Of a stretch of DNA of 64,000 nt, positions 53,596 to 63,480 are shown piece after piece. Made by a program: the position numbers and the translations under genes. Where the stretch lies: positions 760,936 to 824,935 of the forward strand of contig NZ_CABJDN010000001.1 in assembly GCF_902364365.1 (NCBI RefSeq). The letters are read 5' to 3'. Within the stretch, counting starts at the first letter, position 1, and each line of letters opens with the position of its first letter. The notes beneath the pieces are model-generated. The model did not search any database. It saw nothing but the letters and a program-made list of their open reading frames with translations, and was not told the origin of the DNA. The DNA comes from Bacteroides intestinalis (GTDB lineage Bacteria > Bacteroidota > Bacteroidia > Bacteroidales > Bacteroidaceae).

Positions 53596-53927
53596 AATCC
53601 CTGATACCTGCTTTGTTTACTGTAGGCGCTTTGATGGTGCTGTTTGGTGCTGCCGTCTACATCACCGGCTGGGAGGTTGCTCCCTATGTTTATACAATCG
53701 GTGCCACTATGGTGGCATTGGCCCAGATTAATTCTCCTTCCAAGAGTAGTAGGGCCAATGTAAAACGCCTCCGCCGCCAGCAGATTTTCGGTGCGTTGCT
53801 GTTGGTGCTCACCGGCGCATTTATGTTCTTCACTCACGGAAATGAGTGGATTGTATGTCTGACGGTTGCCGCCATACTTGAACTATATACTGCTATCCGT
53901 ATTCCACAGGAGGAGGCTAAAGAATAA
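53592..53927 (+). CDS. Small four-helix membrane protein
   Basis: A 111-aa inner-membrane protein with four predicted segments at about 5-27, 29-45, 66-82 and 88-101. The central loop contains SPSKSSRANVKRLRRQQ, rich in basic residues and probably cytoplasmic. I do not recognise a named function. Coupling to the FtsB-like gene (4-bp overlap) suggests a role at the envelope or in division. It is convergent with the patatin-like gene with 4 bp between stops. Confidence 0.85.
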   Translation: MKSLIPALFTVGALMVLFGAAVYITGWEVAPYVYTIGATMVALAQINSPSKSSRANVKRLRRQQIFGALLLVLTGAFMFFTHGNEWIVCLTVAAILELYTAIRIPQEEAKE

Positions 53928-53931
53928 TATA

Positions 53932-55968
53932 TTAGAAAGTAAATCCCACTCCGATATAGTATCCCAGCTTCTTGGACTGATTCGAATAGTTAAGTTCCGC
54001 TTCGATGGGTCCTATAATGCTGTTGTAGCAATATCCTATGCTGCCTCCCGCCAATCCATGGGTATTTGTTCCACCAAACAGATTTTCTATTTTGTTGGCA
54101 GTCCGTCCGTAACTGCCCCGCACTACGATGTACTGGTTCTTGTAAGTCCGTGCTCTGACTCCCAACATGCCCGTTAGTATAGCATCCGGACTTATCTCTA
54201 TGTGGTTGATACCGGTGAAAGGTATTTGCTGCTCCATGTATCTTCCCGGTACATTTCCACCTACAAAGTTCGATATCGCCAGCGATTGCGTATTTTTTCC
54301 GACTACCCTGCCATATACCGACGGCATGATGGTAAATATCCGGTTCGGTGAGAAATATCCACTCCAATGTGTTTGAAATACCGATATGGGACTACCCGAA
54401 CCGTAAGCTATCATGTTATCCGTATAGAGCCTGTACGATGCTTCCCATTCCATTCCCTGCGTAGAGAACCGTTGGTTATTCAGACTATTGTACATGACAC
54501 TGGCCTGATAACTGAGCAAAGCCTTGTCACTTGATTTGGTGATAGAGATATCCGGCCCCGACGGCCAGTCGTGATAATTATACTTCTCAAAATGAATACC
54601 TGCCTTGACGAGCAACCTGCACCAGCTTTTCGTAAATCCTATCCAAGCCGTGTGATGCACATAAGTTAGATTCATCAGCCGGTCACCTTCTTTATAAAGA
54701 TTGAAGTCATTATATCCTATCTGATATCCTGTATTGAGATCCCAATTATTACGTAGTGAGTACGTGTATTCCAGTTGTCCGAAAGTCCGCTTACCCAGCC
54801 GGGTAGTGGCGCTTAGTTGCGATTTCTTCTGTCTCCCAAGATACGCCCTTGCATTTAGTAACAACACGGCTAACTCCTCATTATCAAACCTGCCTCCTAT
54901 ATTTATAGTATTTACAGGTTTCTCATTCGGAGTAATTTGTGCTACGGACGGTATTGTATCCAGCATGGTGCGCGTTGGTATTTTGAAAGGACCGGGATAT
55001 TCTGCGCGATAATCCGCACCGATACCAATTTCCTTTTTCAGTGCAATCAGTTTTTCCCAATCTTTCATGGCGGCCTCTTTGCCCCTGCGCATCAATGTGT
55101 CCAATGCTTCATGGTTGAAGCTTGCTGCCGAGTACCCATCCACATCTACCTGGATGTGAATATTACTATCCTCTACATTTTTCCTGTAGCTCTCTTCTCC
55201 TACCAGGTTTATGATTTGTCCCAGCACGCTCGAGAGGCTTGTCAGCTCATCCGCTTTCATTAATGGATTCTGTACATCGACTCCGATAATAATTTCCGCT
55301 CCCATTTGCCGGGCTATATCTACGGGGTAATTATCTATCAGTCCGCCGTCTACCAGCACTTTGCCATTGAGATAAACCGGGGCAAATACTCCCGGAATAG
55401 ACATGCTGGCACGCATTGCAGTGGCCAGTATACCGTTGTGGAAAACGACCTTGCTGCCATTTACTATGTTGTCCGATACGCAAGCAAATGGGATGGGGAG
55501 CCGGTTGAAAGAGATAGAGTCATGATACCCCACTGTCAATTCGGAAAACAACCGTGATATGTTTCTTCCTTTTATAATCCCTGCATCAGATACATGCGCC
55601 GATTTTCCGGTAATTGGAACAGAGAGCAAGTACTGTTCTTCCTTTAGCTTTTCGCTCAGCAATGTAGTTTCCGGATCGGGGGTATCAGACAGCAGAAACT
55701 TCCAGTTTTGCGCATTGACAATGCTGTCCAATTGCTGTGGGGTGTAGCCGATAGAGTATAGCCCGCCGACGAGGGCTCCCATACTGGTACCTACTACATA
55801 ATCTATCGGTATTCCGGCTTCTTCTATCACTTTCAGTGCTCCGATGTGCGCCACTCCTTTGGCACCACCGCCACTTAACACTACTCCGACTTTTTTGCGG
55901 TTCTGCGCTCCGAGCGTACAGGCGGAAAGCAGGGCAATTATTAATAAGGACAAAGATTTATATTTCAT
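53932..55968 (-). CDS. Patatin-like phospholipase with outer-membrane barrel
   Basis: A 678-aa exported protein fusing a patatin lipase to a BamA-type barrel, as in Pseudomonas PlpD (type Vd secretion; family knowledge). The patatin domain (about 25-310) carries the oxyanion motif SGGGAKG, nucleophile Ser62 (GTSMG) and the catalytic Asp in VDGGLIDNYPV. A POTRA-like region (about 350-380) and a surface-antigen barrel follow, ending in a Phe (GVGFTF). The N-terminal LLSAC could be a lipobox or part of a type I signal; I cannot decide. Confidence 0.9.
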   Translation of the reverse strand: MKYKSLSLLIIALLSACTLGAQNRKKVGVVLSGGGAKGVAHIGALKVIEEAGIPIDYVVGTSMGALVGGLYSIGYTPQQLDSIVNAQNWKFLLSDTPDPETTLLSEKLKEEQYLLSVPITGKSAHVSDAGIIKGRNISRLFSELTVGYHDSISFNRLPIPFACVSDNIVNGSKVVFHNGILATAMRASMSIPGVFAPVYLNGKVLVDGGLIDNYPVDIARQMGAEIIIGVDVQNPLMKADELTSLSSVLGQIINLVGEESYRKNVEDSNIHIQVDVDGYSAASFNHEALDTLMRRGKEAAMKDWEKLIALKKEIGIGADYRAEYPGPFKIPTRTMLDTIPSVAQITPNEKPVNTINIGGRFDNEELAVLLLNARAYLGRQKKSQLSATTRLGKRTFGQLEYTYSLRNNWDLNTGYQIGYNDFNLYKEGDRLMNLTYVHHTAWIGFTKSWCRLLVKAGIHFEKYNYHDWPSGPDISITKSSDKALLSYQASVMYNSLNNQRFSTQGMEWEASYRLYTDNMIAYGSGSPISVFQTHWSGYFSPNRIFTIMPSVYGRVVGKNTQSLAISNFVGGNVPGRYMEQQIPFTGINHIEISPDAILTGMLGVRARTYKNQYIVVRGSYGRTANKIENLFGGTNTHGLAGGSIGYCYNSIIGPIEAELNYSNQSKKLGYYIGVGFTF

Positions 55969-56049
55969 AATTGGTGATTTGTTACTAATCGTTCAGATAA
56001 GTAACAAATAAAGTAGGCAAATGGATTTATATTGATGGGATATGAATAA

Positions 56050-56189
56050 AGTGATTAGTGTTTAGTGATAAGTGATTAGCACCATTCGGTATATGATTTC
56101 AATGGATTCTCTGTACCGGAGACACAACAAATGATGCGGGAACTGTATACCGAATGGTGCTAATCACTTATCACTAAACACTAATCACT
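56050..56189. repeat. 140-bp element with perfect 44-bp inverted repeats
   Basis: Arms 56050-56093 and 56146-56189 match exactly over 44 nt, enclosing a 52-nt centre. Each arm contains internal repeats of the type AGTGATTAG and AGTGATAAG. It lies between the 3' end of the AraC gene and the 5' end of the patatin gene. No coding content. Candidate miniature mobile or RNA-structured element. Confidence 0.8.
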
Positions 56190-56216
56190 CTATTCCTTTC
56201 TTTTCCATAATGAATC

Positions 56217-57125
56217 TCACCCTTCCCTCTCACTCCTATACCGTATCGGTGATGTTCCCAAATGCCCCTTCACATACTTCCCGAAAAAAGATTGATTCGG
56301 GAAGTTGAATTCTTCTGCAATTTCTTTGATGGATTTATCCGAATGTTTCAGCCGGTATTTGATGTGTTCTATGGCAGTCTCATTTATCAGGTCCAGCGGA
56401 GCCCTGCCGCACGCTTGCTTAATGACCTTTGAAAAATGCTTGGGCGTATAGCAAAGCGCATCGGCAAAGTAAGTCACAGAACGATGCATACCATTATCTT
56501 TCGACAGTAATTCCATGAATTTCCGTAGAATATGGTCAGCCTGCTTGATGCCTTCTTTCGAAAACGCTTTCTCTGAGTCGGCAATTTCCTTGTTGAGATA
56601 ACCCAGCATCTCGCAGAAAAGAGCAGAAAACAGATGTTGTACTACTGCTTTGTGGTAGCAATGAGGCTCATCATTAATCTTTGCCATAATTAGCTCTCCG
56701 TAGTATTTAAAAATACTGTTATCATTCTCTCTGCTAATAGATTTTATCGGATTGTTGTGGATATGAATGGCGGTATCCCACGTGTCTTTTTCTACCTTGA
56801 GGATACGTTGCAGGAAACGGGTGGAAAACCCTGCAAGCCTTACCTTATATTTAGGACTCATCATTGTATGCCCGATGATGGTATTAGGAAGACCAAGCAG
56901 TAAATCGCCCGGCTGCAACTGGTAAGTCTTATTGTTGATGTCCAGTTGAATGCACCCTTCTATACAGATGGCAATGAGGAAACATTCCAATCTGACTACC
57001 TCATTACTATAAGGTATTCCATCCAGACTGTTCACTATTGCGAAGTCAGCATCCACATAGTCAAGAATATGCTGACTGTTCTTAAAGTCCTCAATGGTTA
57101 CGGTCTTAATGTTCTCTTTTTCCAT
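56217..57125 (-). CDS. AraC family regulator divergent from RND efflux operon
   Basis: A 302-aa transcription factor. The N-terminal half is a cupin-like domain (YQLQPGDLLLGLPNTIIGH) and the C-terminal 100 residues form an AraC-type double HTH (VTYFADALCYTPKHFSKVIK and IKEIAEEFNFPNQSFFGKYVK; about 205-298). It is divergently arranged with the efflux operon, 223 bp apart, which is the usual layout for a local regulator of a pump. The inducer is unknown. No signal peptide, so cytoplasmic. Confidence 0.92.
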   Translation of the reverse strand: MEKENIKTVTIEDFKNSQHILDYVDADFAIVNSLDGIPYSNEVVRLECFLIAICIEGCIQLDINNKTYQLQPGDLLLGLPNTIIGHTMMSPKYKVRLAGFSTRFLQRILKVEKDTWDTAIHIHNNPIKSISRENDNSIFKYYGELIMAKINDEPHCYHKAVVQHLFSALFCEMLGYLNKEIADSEKAFSKEGIKQADHILRKFMELLSKDNGMHRSVTYFADALCYTPKHFSKVIKQACGRAPLDLINETAIEHIKYRLKHSDKSIKEIAEEFNFPNQSFFGKYVKGHLGTSPIRYRSEREG

Positions 57126-57306
57126 ATTATTTCCTTTTTTCTTTTTGCAAAGTTGGTGAATTATGAGGAAAACAGGATGTCCTATTATCCTTTAATTTTG
57201 TTCTATATGTTACTTATTGATAGTTGATTAGCCTTGAAAAAGGTAAATAACGAAAAAGGAACATTCTTGGGGGAAAATTGGTCACTATGTCCTTGTTCCT
57301 TTCTCC

Positions 57307-57314
57307 TACATTTG
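57307..57314 (+). promoter_or_regulatory. Promoter -7 box (TACATTTG) of the efflux operon
   Basis: TAnnTTTG match, 34 nt before the adaptor gene ATG. Confidence 0.6.
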
Positions 57315-57348
57315 TCCCAGTTTTAATAAATGACAATTAAGAGAAAGT

Positions 57349-58452
57349 ATGATTACAGTGAACAAAAAATGGTTACGGCTGATAGGGATTGTCGGTTGTA
57401 CAGTGTGGATGGCATCTTGCAAGCAGGCAACAGATGCGGGAGTGAAACCTTCTTATGCAATAATGAAAGTAGAAGCGGCGGATAAGGAGCTTTCCACCTC
57501 ATATTCGGCTACGATTCGCGGGCGGCAGGATATCGACATCTATCCGCAGGTATCGGGTACTATCGAAAAACTTTGTGTAACCGAAGGACAGACAGTGCGT
57601 CGCGGACAATTGCTTTTCGTAATCGATCAGATTCCGTACAGAGCTGCGCTCAAAACTGCCACCGCCAACGTAGAGGCTGCGCGTGCTGCAATGGCTACCG
57701 CCGAACTCACCTACAAGAGTAACAAAGAATTGTATGCACAAAAAGTAGTTTCAGAGTTTAGCCTGAAGACGGCAGAGAATACATTCCTCACTGCTAAAGC
57801 ACAACTGACGCAGGCTGAAGCACAGGAAATAAATGCCCGCAACAACCTTTCATATACTGAAGTGAAAAGCCCCAGTGACGGAGTGGTAGGTGCATTGCCC
57901 TATCGTGCCGGTGCATTGGTCAGTGCCAACATACCTTATCCGTTGACTACAGTCAGTGATAACTCGGATATGTATGTCTATTTCTCCATGACTGAAAATC
58001 AGTTGCTGGCCCTTACCCGCCAGCATGGCAGCATGGATGAAGCATTGAAGAACATGCCAAAAGTGGAATTGGTATTGAATGATAATTCGGTATATAATAA
58101 GAAAGGTATAATAGAATCCATCAGCGGAGTTATCGATCGCCAGACAGGTACTGTAATGGCGCGTGTAGTATTCCCTAATGAATCACGCCTGCTTCATAGC
58201 GGAGCATCCGGTACGGTAGTGCTACCGAGCATTTATAAAGATTGTATTGCCATTCCGCAGGGAGCCACTGTGCAAATGCAGGATAAGGTAGTAGTATATA
58301 AGGTAGTGGATGGTAAAGCCGTCTCTACGCTGGTCACAGTATCCGGCATCAGCGACGGACGCGAATATGTGGTGCTGAGTGGGCTGAACCCCGGAGATGA
58401 AATCGTATCAGAAGGCGCCGGATTGATACGTGAAGGTACACAAGTTAAATAG
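57349..58452 (+). CDS. RND efflux periplasmic adaptor (membrane fusion) lipoprotein
   Basis: A 367-aa adaptor of the AcrA/MexA type that links the inner-membrane pump to the outer-membrane channel. Lipobox MASC gives Cys24. The lipoyl half-motifs (IYPQVSGTIEKLCVTEGQTV and VKSPSDGVVGALPYRAGALV) flank an alpha-helical hairpin (about 100-160), followed by beta-barrel and membrane-proximal domains ending in LNPGDEIVSEGAG. First gene of the four-gene operon 57349-63142. Length is typical. The substrate cannot be read from sequence. Confidence 0.94.
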   Translation: MITVNKKWLRLIGIVGCTVWMASCKQATDAGVKPSYAIMKVEAADKELSTSYSATIRGRQDIDIYPQVSGTIEKLCVTEGQTVRRGQLLFVIDQIPYRAALKTATANVEAARAAMATAELTYKSNKELYAQKVVSEFSLKTAENTFLTAKAQLTQAEAQEINARNNLSYTEVKSPSDGVVGALPYRAGALVSANIPYPLTTVSDNSDMYVYFSMTENQLLALTRQHGSMDEALKNMPKVELVLNDNSVYNKKGIIESISGVIDRQTGTVMARVVFPNESRLLHSGASGTVVLPSIYKDCIAIPQGATVQMQDKVVVYKVVDGKAVSTLVTVSGISDGREYVVLSGLNPGDEIVSEGAGLIREGTQVK

Positions 58453-58466
58453 GAAGAAGATTGATT

Positions 58467-61400
58467 ATGAAAGGAAACATATTTATAAAGCGGCCGGTGA
58501 TGGCTATATCTATCTCCGTGCTGATTCTGGTCATAGGGCTTATTTCTCTCCTTACGCTGCCGGTAGAGCAGTATCCTGACATTGCGCCTCCTACGGTATA
58601 TGTAAGTGCCCAATATACGGGTGCCGATGCTGAGGCAGTGATGAACAGCGTTATCATGCCGCTGGAAGAAAGTATCAATGGTGTGGAGAATATGATGTAT
58701 ATCACTTCTACAGCTTCCAATTCCGGTCTGGCTATTATACAAGTTTACTTCAAACAAGGTACCGACCCCGACATGGCGGCGGTAAATGTACAGAACCGTG
58801 TGGCCAAGGCGCAGGGATTGTTGCCTGCCGAGGTTACTAAAATCGGTGTAAGTACACAGAAACGTCAGACCAGCTTCCTTCAGATCGGTGCTTTGGTCTG
58901 CAACGATGGACGTTACGATCAAACGTTCCTTGCCAACTATCTGGACATTAACGTACTTCCCCAGATTAAACGTATCGAAGGGGTAGGGGACGTTATGGAG
59001 TTGGGTGATACCTATAGTATGCGTATCTGGCTGAAGCCGGAGCGGATGGCACAATACAGCCTGGTTCCTTCGGACATAACTGCCGTGTTGGGCGAACAGA
59101 ATATTGAAGCTCCTACCGGTTCGTTGGGCGAAAGTTCCAAGAATGTGTTCCAGTTTACCATGAAATACCGCGGTCGGTTGAAGAGCGTGGAAGAATTTCA
59201 GAATACGGTGATCCGTTCGCAGAGCGACGGTTCTGTACTCCGCCTGAAAGACGTGGCCGATGTGCAACTGGGTACGATGACTTATAGTTTCCGTAGTGAA
59301 ATGGATAGTAAACCTGCCGTCCTTTACATGGTATTCCAGACAGCAGGTTCCAATGCAACCGCGGTGAATAAAGAAATCACCGCCCAGATGAAGCAAATGG
59401 AAAAGAGCCTTCCGGAAGGAACGGAATTTGTCACGATGATGAGCTCGAACGACTTCCTTTTCGCTTCTATCCATAATGTGGTGGAAACACTGATTATTGC
59501 TATCCTTTTGGTTATCCTGGTGGTATACTTCTTCTTGCAGGATCTCAAGAGTACGCTCATTCCGTCCATCTCCATCATAGTGTCGCTGGTGGGTACATTT
59601 GCCTGCCTGGTGGCTGCCGGATTCAGTCTCAACATCCTGACGCTGTTTGCATTGGTGCTTGCCATCGGTACGGTGGTGGATGATGCCATTGTGGTGGTGG
59701 AAGCGGTGCAATCTAAGTTCGATGCCGGATATAAATCGGCTTACCTCGCTACCAAAGATGCGATGGGAGATGTAACGATGGCTATCGTTTCCTGTACCTG
59801 TGTGTTCATGGCTGTGTTTATTCCTGTGACGTTCATGGGTGGAACTTCCGGTGTATTCTATACACAGTTTGGTATCACGATGGCAACTGCCGTAGGTATC
59901 TCTATGATTTCGGCTCTGACGCTGTGTCCGGCTCTGTGTGCCATCATGATGCGCCCGTCGGACGGAACCAAGAGTTCCAAGAGTATCAACGGCCGGGTGC
60001 GTGCAGCTTACAATGCTTCATTCAATGCCGTGCTGGGTAAATATAAGAAAGGTGTGATGTACTTCATCCGTCACCGCTGGATGGTGTGGACTGCATTGGT
60101 AGCTGCTGTTGTATTGCTGGTTTACCTGATGAGTACTACTAAGACAGGACTTGTTCCGCAGGAAGACCAGGGCGTCATCATGGTGAACGTCAGCATCTCT
60201 CCGGGAAGCACGCTCGATGAAACAACGAAAGTAATGGATAAGCTCGAAGGTATTCTTCAGGATACGCCCGAAATAGAACATTATGCCCGCGTAGCCGGCT
60301 ATGGACTTATATCCGGCCAGGGAACTTCTTACGGTACCATTATTATCCGTCTGAAGGATTGGAGCGAACGAAAAGGGAAAGATCATAGTTCGGATGCAGT
60401 GGTTGCCCGTCTCAATGGGCAGTTCTACGGTATCAAGGAAGCACAGATATTCAGTTTCCAGCCGGGTATGATTCCGGGTTATGGTATGGGTAACTCTATC
60501 GAGCTGAACCTTCAGGATAGGACCGGTGGCGATATGGCAACGTTCTACCAGGCGGTAATAGACTATTTGGGTGCCTTGAACCAGCGTCCCGAAGTAGATA
60601 TGGCTTATACCGCTTACGCCATTAACTTCCCGCAGGTATCGGTAGAAGTCGATGCAGCCAAATGTAAGCGTGCAGGTATTTCTCCGGGTGCAGTACTCGA
60701 TGCATTGGGCAGCTACTGTGGTGGTGCATACATTTCCAACTATAACCAGTTTGGTAAAGTGTATCGTGTGATGATGCAGGCTTCACCTGAGTATCGCCTG
60801 GACGAGCAGTCATTGGACAACATGTTTGTACGCAATGGCGCAGAAATGGCTCCGGTAAGTCAGTTTGTGACGCTGAAGAAAGTGTTGGGACCGGAAACGA
60901 CCAACCGTTTCAACCTCTACAGCTCCATTGCAGCCAATGTGAACCCTGCCGAAGGTTACTCTTCGGGTGAAGTGCAGAAGGCGATTGAAGAAGTGGCTGA
61001 ACAGGTTCTGCCTACGGGCTACGGATATGAATACGGAGGTATGGCTCGTGAAGAAGCAAGTACCGGTGGCGGACAGACGATTTTCATCTATGCCATTTGT
61101 ATATTCCTTATTTATCTGATTCTGGCATGTCTTTACGAGAGCTTCCTGGTACCGTTTGCCGTTATCTTCTCTGTGCCATTCGGACTGATGGGGTCATTCC
61201 TCTTTGCCAAGTTCCTCGGACTGGAAAACAACATTTATCTGCAGACGGGTGTGATTATGTTGATCGGTCTACTGGCTAAGACGGCTATCCTGATTACGGA
61301 ATACGCTATAGAGCGCCGTCGTAAGGGCATGGGTATTGTAGAGTCTGCCTATTCTGCTGCACAAGTCCGTTTGCGCCCCATCCTGATGACGGTGTTGACG

Positions 61401-61646
61401 ATGGTGTTCGGTATGCTTCCGCTGATGTTCTCTTCCGGTGCGGGTGCCAATGGTAACAGTTCGCTGGGTACGGGCGTCGTAGGCGGTATGGTGGTCGGAA
61501 CACTGGCATTGCTCTTCGTGGTTCCTGTGTTCTACATCATCTTTGAGTTCTTGCAGGAGAAAATCCGTCCGCCGATGGAAGAAGAAGCAGACGTGCAAGT
61601 ATTGCTTGAAAAGGAGAAGAGTGAAGCTGAACGAAGTGGTAAATAA
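58467..61646 (+). CDS. RND multidrug efflux pump, inner-membrane subunit (AcrB-like)
   Basis: A 1059-aa HAE1-type proton antiporter. Twelve membrane segments are arranged in two halves, with large periplasmic loops at about 35-330 and 560-870. The proton-relay motif VVDDAIVVVE in segment 4 keeps both Asp residues. Typical blocks NIFIKRPVMA and VSISPGSTLDE are present. ATG 58467, 14 bp after the adaptor stop and preceded by AGGAAG, is preferred over an in-frame TTG at 58461. A 492-codon open frame on the opposite strand is a shadow of codon bias. Confidence 0.96.
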   Translation: MKGNIFIKRPVMAISISVLILVIGLISLLTLPVEQYPDIAPPTVYVSAQYTGADAEAVMNSVIMPLEESINGVENMMYITSTASNSGLAIIQVYFKQGTDPDMAAVNVQNRVAKAQGLLPAEVTKIGVSTQKRQTSFLQIGALVCNDGRYDQTFLANYLDINVLPQIKRIEGVGDVMELGDTYSMRIWLKPERMAQYSLVPSDITAVLGEQNIEAPTGSLGESSKNVFQFTMKYRGRLKSVEEFQNTVIRSQSDGSVLRLKDVADVQLGTMTYSFRSEMDSKPAVLYMVFQTAGSNATAVNKEITAQMKQMEKSLPEGTEFVTMMSSNDFLFASIHNVVETLIIAILLVILVVYFFLQDLKSTLIPSISIIVSLVGTFACLVAAGFSLNILTLFALVLAIGTVVDDAIVVVEAVQSKFDAGYKSAYLATKDAMGDVTMAIVSCTCVFMAVFIPVTFMGGTSGVFYTQFGITMATAVGISMISALTLCPALCAIMMRPSDGTKSSKSINGRVRAAYNASFNAVLGKYKKGVMYFIRHRWMVWTALVAAVVLLVYLMSTTKTGLVPQEDQGVIMVNVSISPGSTLDETTKVMDKLEGILQDTPEIEHYARVAGYGLISGQGTSYGTIIIRLKDWSERKGKDHSSDAVVARLNGQFYGIKEAQIFSFQPGMIPGYGMGNSIELNLQDRTGGDMATFYQAVIDYLGALNQRPEVDMAYTAYAINFPQVSVEVDAAKCKRAGISPGAVLDALGSYCGGAYISNYNQFGKVYRVMMQASPEYRLDEQSLDNMFVRNGAEMAPVSQFVTLKKVLGPETTNRFNLYSSIAANVNPAEGYSSGEVQKAIEEVAEQVLPTGYGYEYGGMAREEASTGGGQTIFIYAICIFLIYLILACLYESFLVPFAVIFSVPFGLMGSFLFAKFLGLENNIYLQTGVIMLIGLLAKTAILITEYAIERRRKGMGIVESAYSAAQVRLRPILMTVLTMVFGMLPLMFSSGAGANGNSSLGTGVVGGMVVGTLALLFVVPVFYIIFEFLQEKIRPPMEEEADVQVLLEKEKSEAERSGK

Positions 61647-61661
61647 ATGAAAGGAGGAATG

Positions 61662-61781
61662 ATGTATCAAGGTGAAATATTCTGGATAGAGCAGGTGGTG
61701 GCATATTGCATTGCCTTGATTTTATGGTGCATTATTGATAAGATCAATTCTCGGAAACATATTAAAGATACTGAAGAATGA
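61662..61781 (+). CDS. Small membrane protein within the RND operon (39 aa)
   Basis: A short gene that fills the gap between pump and channel genes. It starts at ATG 61662 (in-frame ATGs at 61647 and 61659 also exist), with AGGAGG at 61652-61657. The product has 39 aa, one hydrophobic segment (VVAYCIALILWCII, about 12-25) and a charged tail (DKINSRKHIKDTEE). Its stop overlaps the next start by 4 bp (ATGA), a mark of real translation. By position it resembles small pump partners such as E. coli AcrZ, but no sequence relation is claimed. Confidence 0.75.
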   Translation: MYQGEIFWIEQVVAYCIALILWCIIDKINSRKHIKDTEE

Positions 61782-63142
61782 AAAAACAAATCATCACATT
61801 AGCTGTCACCGGCCTGCTGCTGAGCGGTTGTGGCATCTATACCAAATACAAGCCCACTACTTCTGTCCCCGACCTGCTTTATGGTGGGGAAGTAGTGGCC
61901 GAAGACACTGCCAGTCTGGGTAATATGGATTGGCGGGAGCTCTTTACCGATCCTCATTTGCAATCCCTCATCGAGCAGGGATTGCAGAATAACACCGACT
62001 ATCAGTCTGCCGAGCTTCGCGTAGAAGAGGCACAGGCAACGCTGATGTCTGCCAAGCTTGCTTTCCTACCTGCCTTTGCTCTTGCTCCGCAGGGCACTGT
62101 GAGCAGCTTCGATACGCATAAGGCTACACAGACTTATTCACTGCCCGTTACTGCCAGTTGGGAGCTGGATGTTTTCGGCCGTATGCGCAATGCCAAGAAG
62201 CAGTCCAAGGCATTGTATGCCCAGAGCCAGGACTACCGCCAGGCTGTGCGTACCCAATTGATTGCAGGAATAGCCAATACTTACTATACGCTGTTGATGC
62301 TGGACGAGCAACTCGCCATCTCCCGGCAGACGGAAGAGGCATGGAAAGAAACCGTGGCATCCACTCGTGCCTTGATGAACGCCGGAATGGCGAATGAATC
62401 GGCTGTATCGCAGATGGAAGCTACTTACTATCAGGTACAAGGCTCTGTGCTCGACTTGCAGAAGCAGATCAGCCAGACCGAGAACAGCCTTGCCCTTTTG
62501 CTTGCCGAAACGCCCCGCCACTACGAGCGTGGCAGTTTGCGGCGACAGCAATTCCCCACCCACTTTTCGGTAGGAATTCCGGTGCAGATGCTTTCCGGTC
62601 GGCCCGATGTCCGCAGTGCCGAGCGTTCGCTCGAAGCGGCCTTCTATGGCACGAATCAGGCTCGTTCCGCTTTCTATCCTTCCATTACTTTAAGTGGTAG
62701 TGCCGGCTGGACAAACTCGGCGGGGACCATGATTCTCAATCCGGGCAAGTTTCTGGCATCTGCTGTGGGGTCATTGACGCAGCCGCTTTTCAATCGGGGG
62801 CAGGTTGTGGCTCAATACCGCATTGCCCGTGCACGGCAGGAAGAGGCTGCACTTGGTTTCCAGCAGAGCTTGCTCAATGCAGGCAGTGAGGTGAACGATG
62901 CCTTGACGGCTTACCAGACCAGCCAGGGGAAGAAGCTCCTGCTGGATAAACAGGTGGCTTCCCTGCAAACTGCCCTGAGGAGTACTTCTCTGCTCATGGA
63001 GCACGGCAATACCACCTATCTGGAAGTGCTTACGGCCCGGCAGACTTTACTAAATGCGCAACTGTCGCAAACTGCCAATCATTTTACCGAAATACAAAGC
63101 TTAATTAATCTGTTCCAAGCATTGGGAGGAGGACAAGACTAA
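61778..63142 (+). CDS. RND efflux outer-membrane channel (NodT/TolC family lipoprotein)
   Basis: A 454-aa outer-membrane factor with lipobox LSGC (Cys18). Two repeated TolC-type domains of long helices are visible (about 60-250 and 270-450), including SVGIPVQMLSGRPDVRSAE, a strongly conserved OMF stretch, and WELDVFGRMRNAKKQ. It completes the tripartite pump with the adaptor and AcrB-like genes. Overlaps the 39-aa gene by 4 bp. A strong terminator follows. Intact. Confidence 0.95.
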   Translation: MKKQIITLAVTGLLLSGCGIYTKYKPTTSVPDLLYGGEVVAEDTASLGNMDWRELFTDPHLQSLIEQGLQNNTDYQSAELRVEEAQATLMSAKLAFLPAFALAPQGTVSSFDTHKATQTYSLPVTASWELDVFGRMRNAKKQSKALYAQSQDYRQAVRTQLIAGIANTYYTLLMLDEQLAISRQTEEAWKETVASTRALMNAGMANESAVSQMEATYYQVQGSVLDLQKQISQTENSLALLLAETPRHYERGSLRRQQFPTHFSVGIPVQMLSGRPDVRSAERSLEAAFYGTNQARSAFYPSITLSGSAGWTNSAGTMILNPGKFLASAVGSLTQPLFNRGQVVAQYRIARARQEEAALGFQQSLLNAGSEVNDALTAYQTSQGKKLLLDKQVASLQTALRSTSLLMEHGNTTYLEVLTARQTLLNAQLSQTANHFTEIQSLINLFQALGGGQD

Positions 63143-63188
63143 ATCTCTGTATTATACTCTCTTTCTGTTACATTACTTCTATGAAAGA

Positions 63189-63230
63189 AGAGTCGCCCGG
63201 AAGGTGTTCCGTGGCGGCTCTTTGTTTTTT
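63189..63230 (+). terminator. Rho-independent terminator of the efflux operon
   Basis: A 9-bp outer stem (AGAGTCGCC with one G-U) and a 5-bp inner stem (CGGAA/TTCCG), followed by a T-rich run. Confidence 0.88.
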
Positions 63231-63480
63231 GATTTTTACTTTGACACACTCTTTTTAAGCATTTTCTTTCTTTATATATGCTTACAGCATTTTTGGATGT
63301 TTATCCTATAAAATTACGATCTATCTGCTACTGTCCTATTCTAAATATTTATATAAACAAGGTTCGTGCGTATACACGTACCTTATTATCTATTCTTCTT
63401 TTTTTATTGTCAGTGTTTTGCAAGGTGAAAAAACTGAGTATAAAATCCTGCGAAATTACGATATTCCGGTGAAGTATTAC
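63231..63480. other. Gap without a convincing gene
   Basis: AT-rich DNA. A 64-codon frame at 63278-63472 has no family signal, no promoter and poor composition. An imperfect palindrome (AAGGTTCGTG facing CACGTACCTT, 9 of 10 pairs) lies at 63359-63384 and could be a protein-binding site. Confidence 0.5.

Noticed and set aside
58233..59711. 492-codon open frame on the minus strand
   Set aside because: It lies fully inside the AcrB-like pump gene on the other strand, is His-rich and has no domain; it is an effect of codon bias.
63278..63472. 64-codon frame after the efflux terminator
   Set aside because: No ribosome site, promoter or recognisable sequence; AT-rich intergenic composition.
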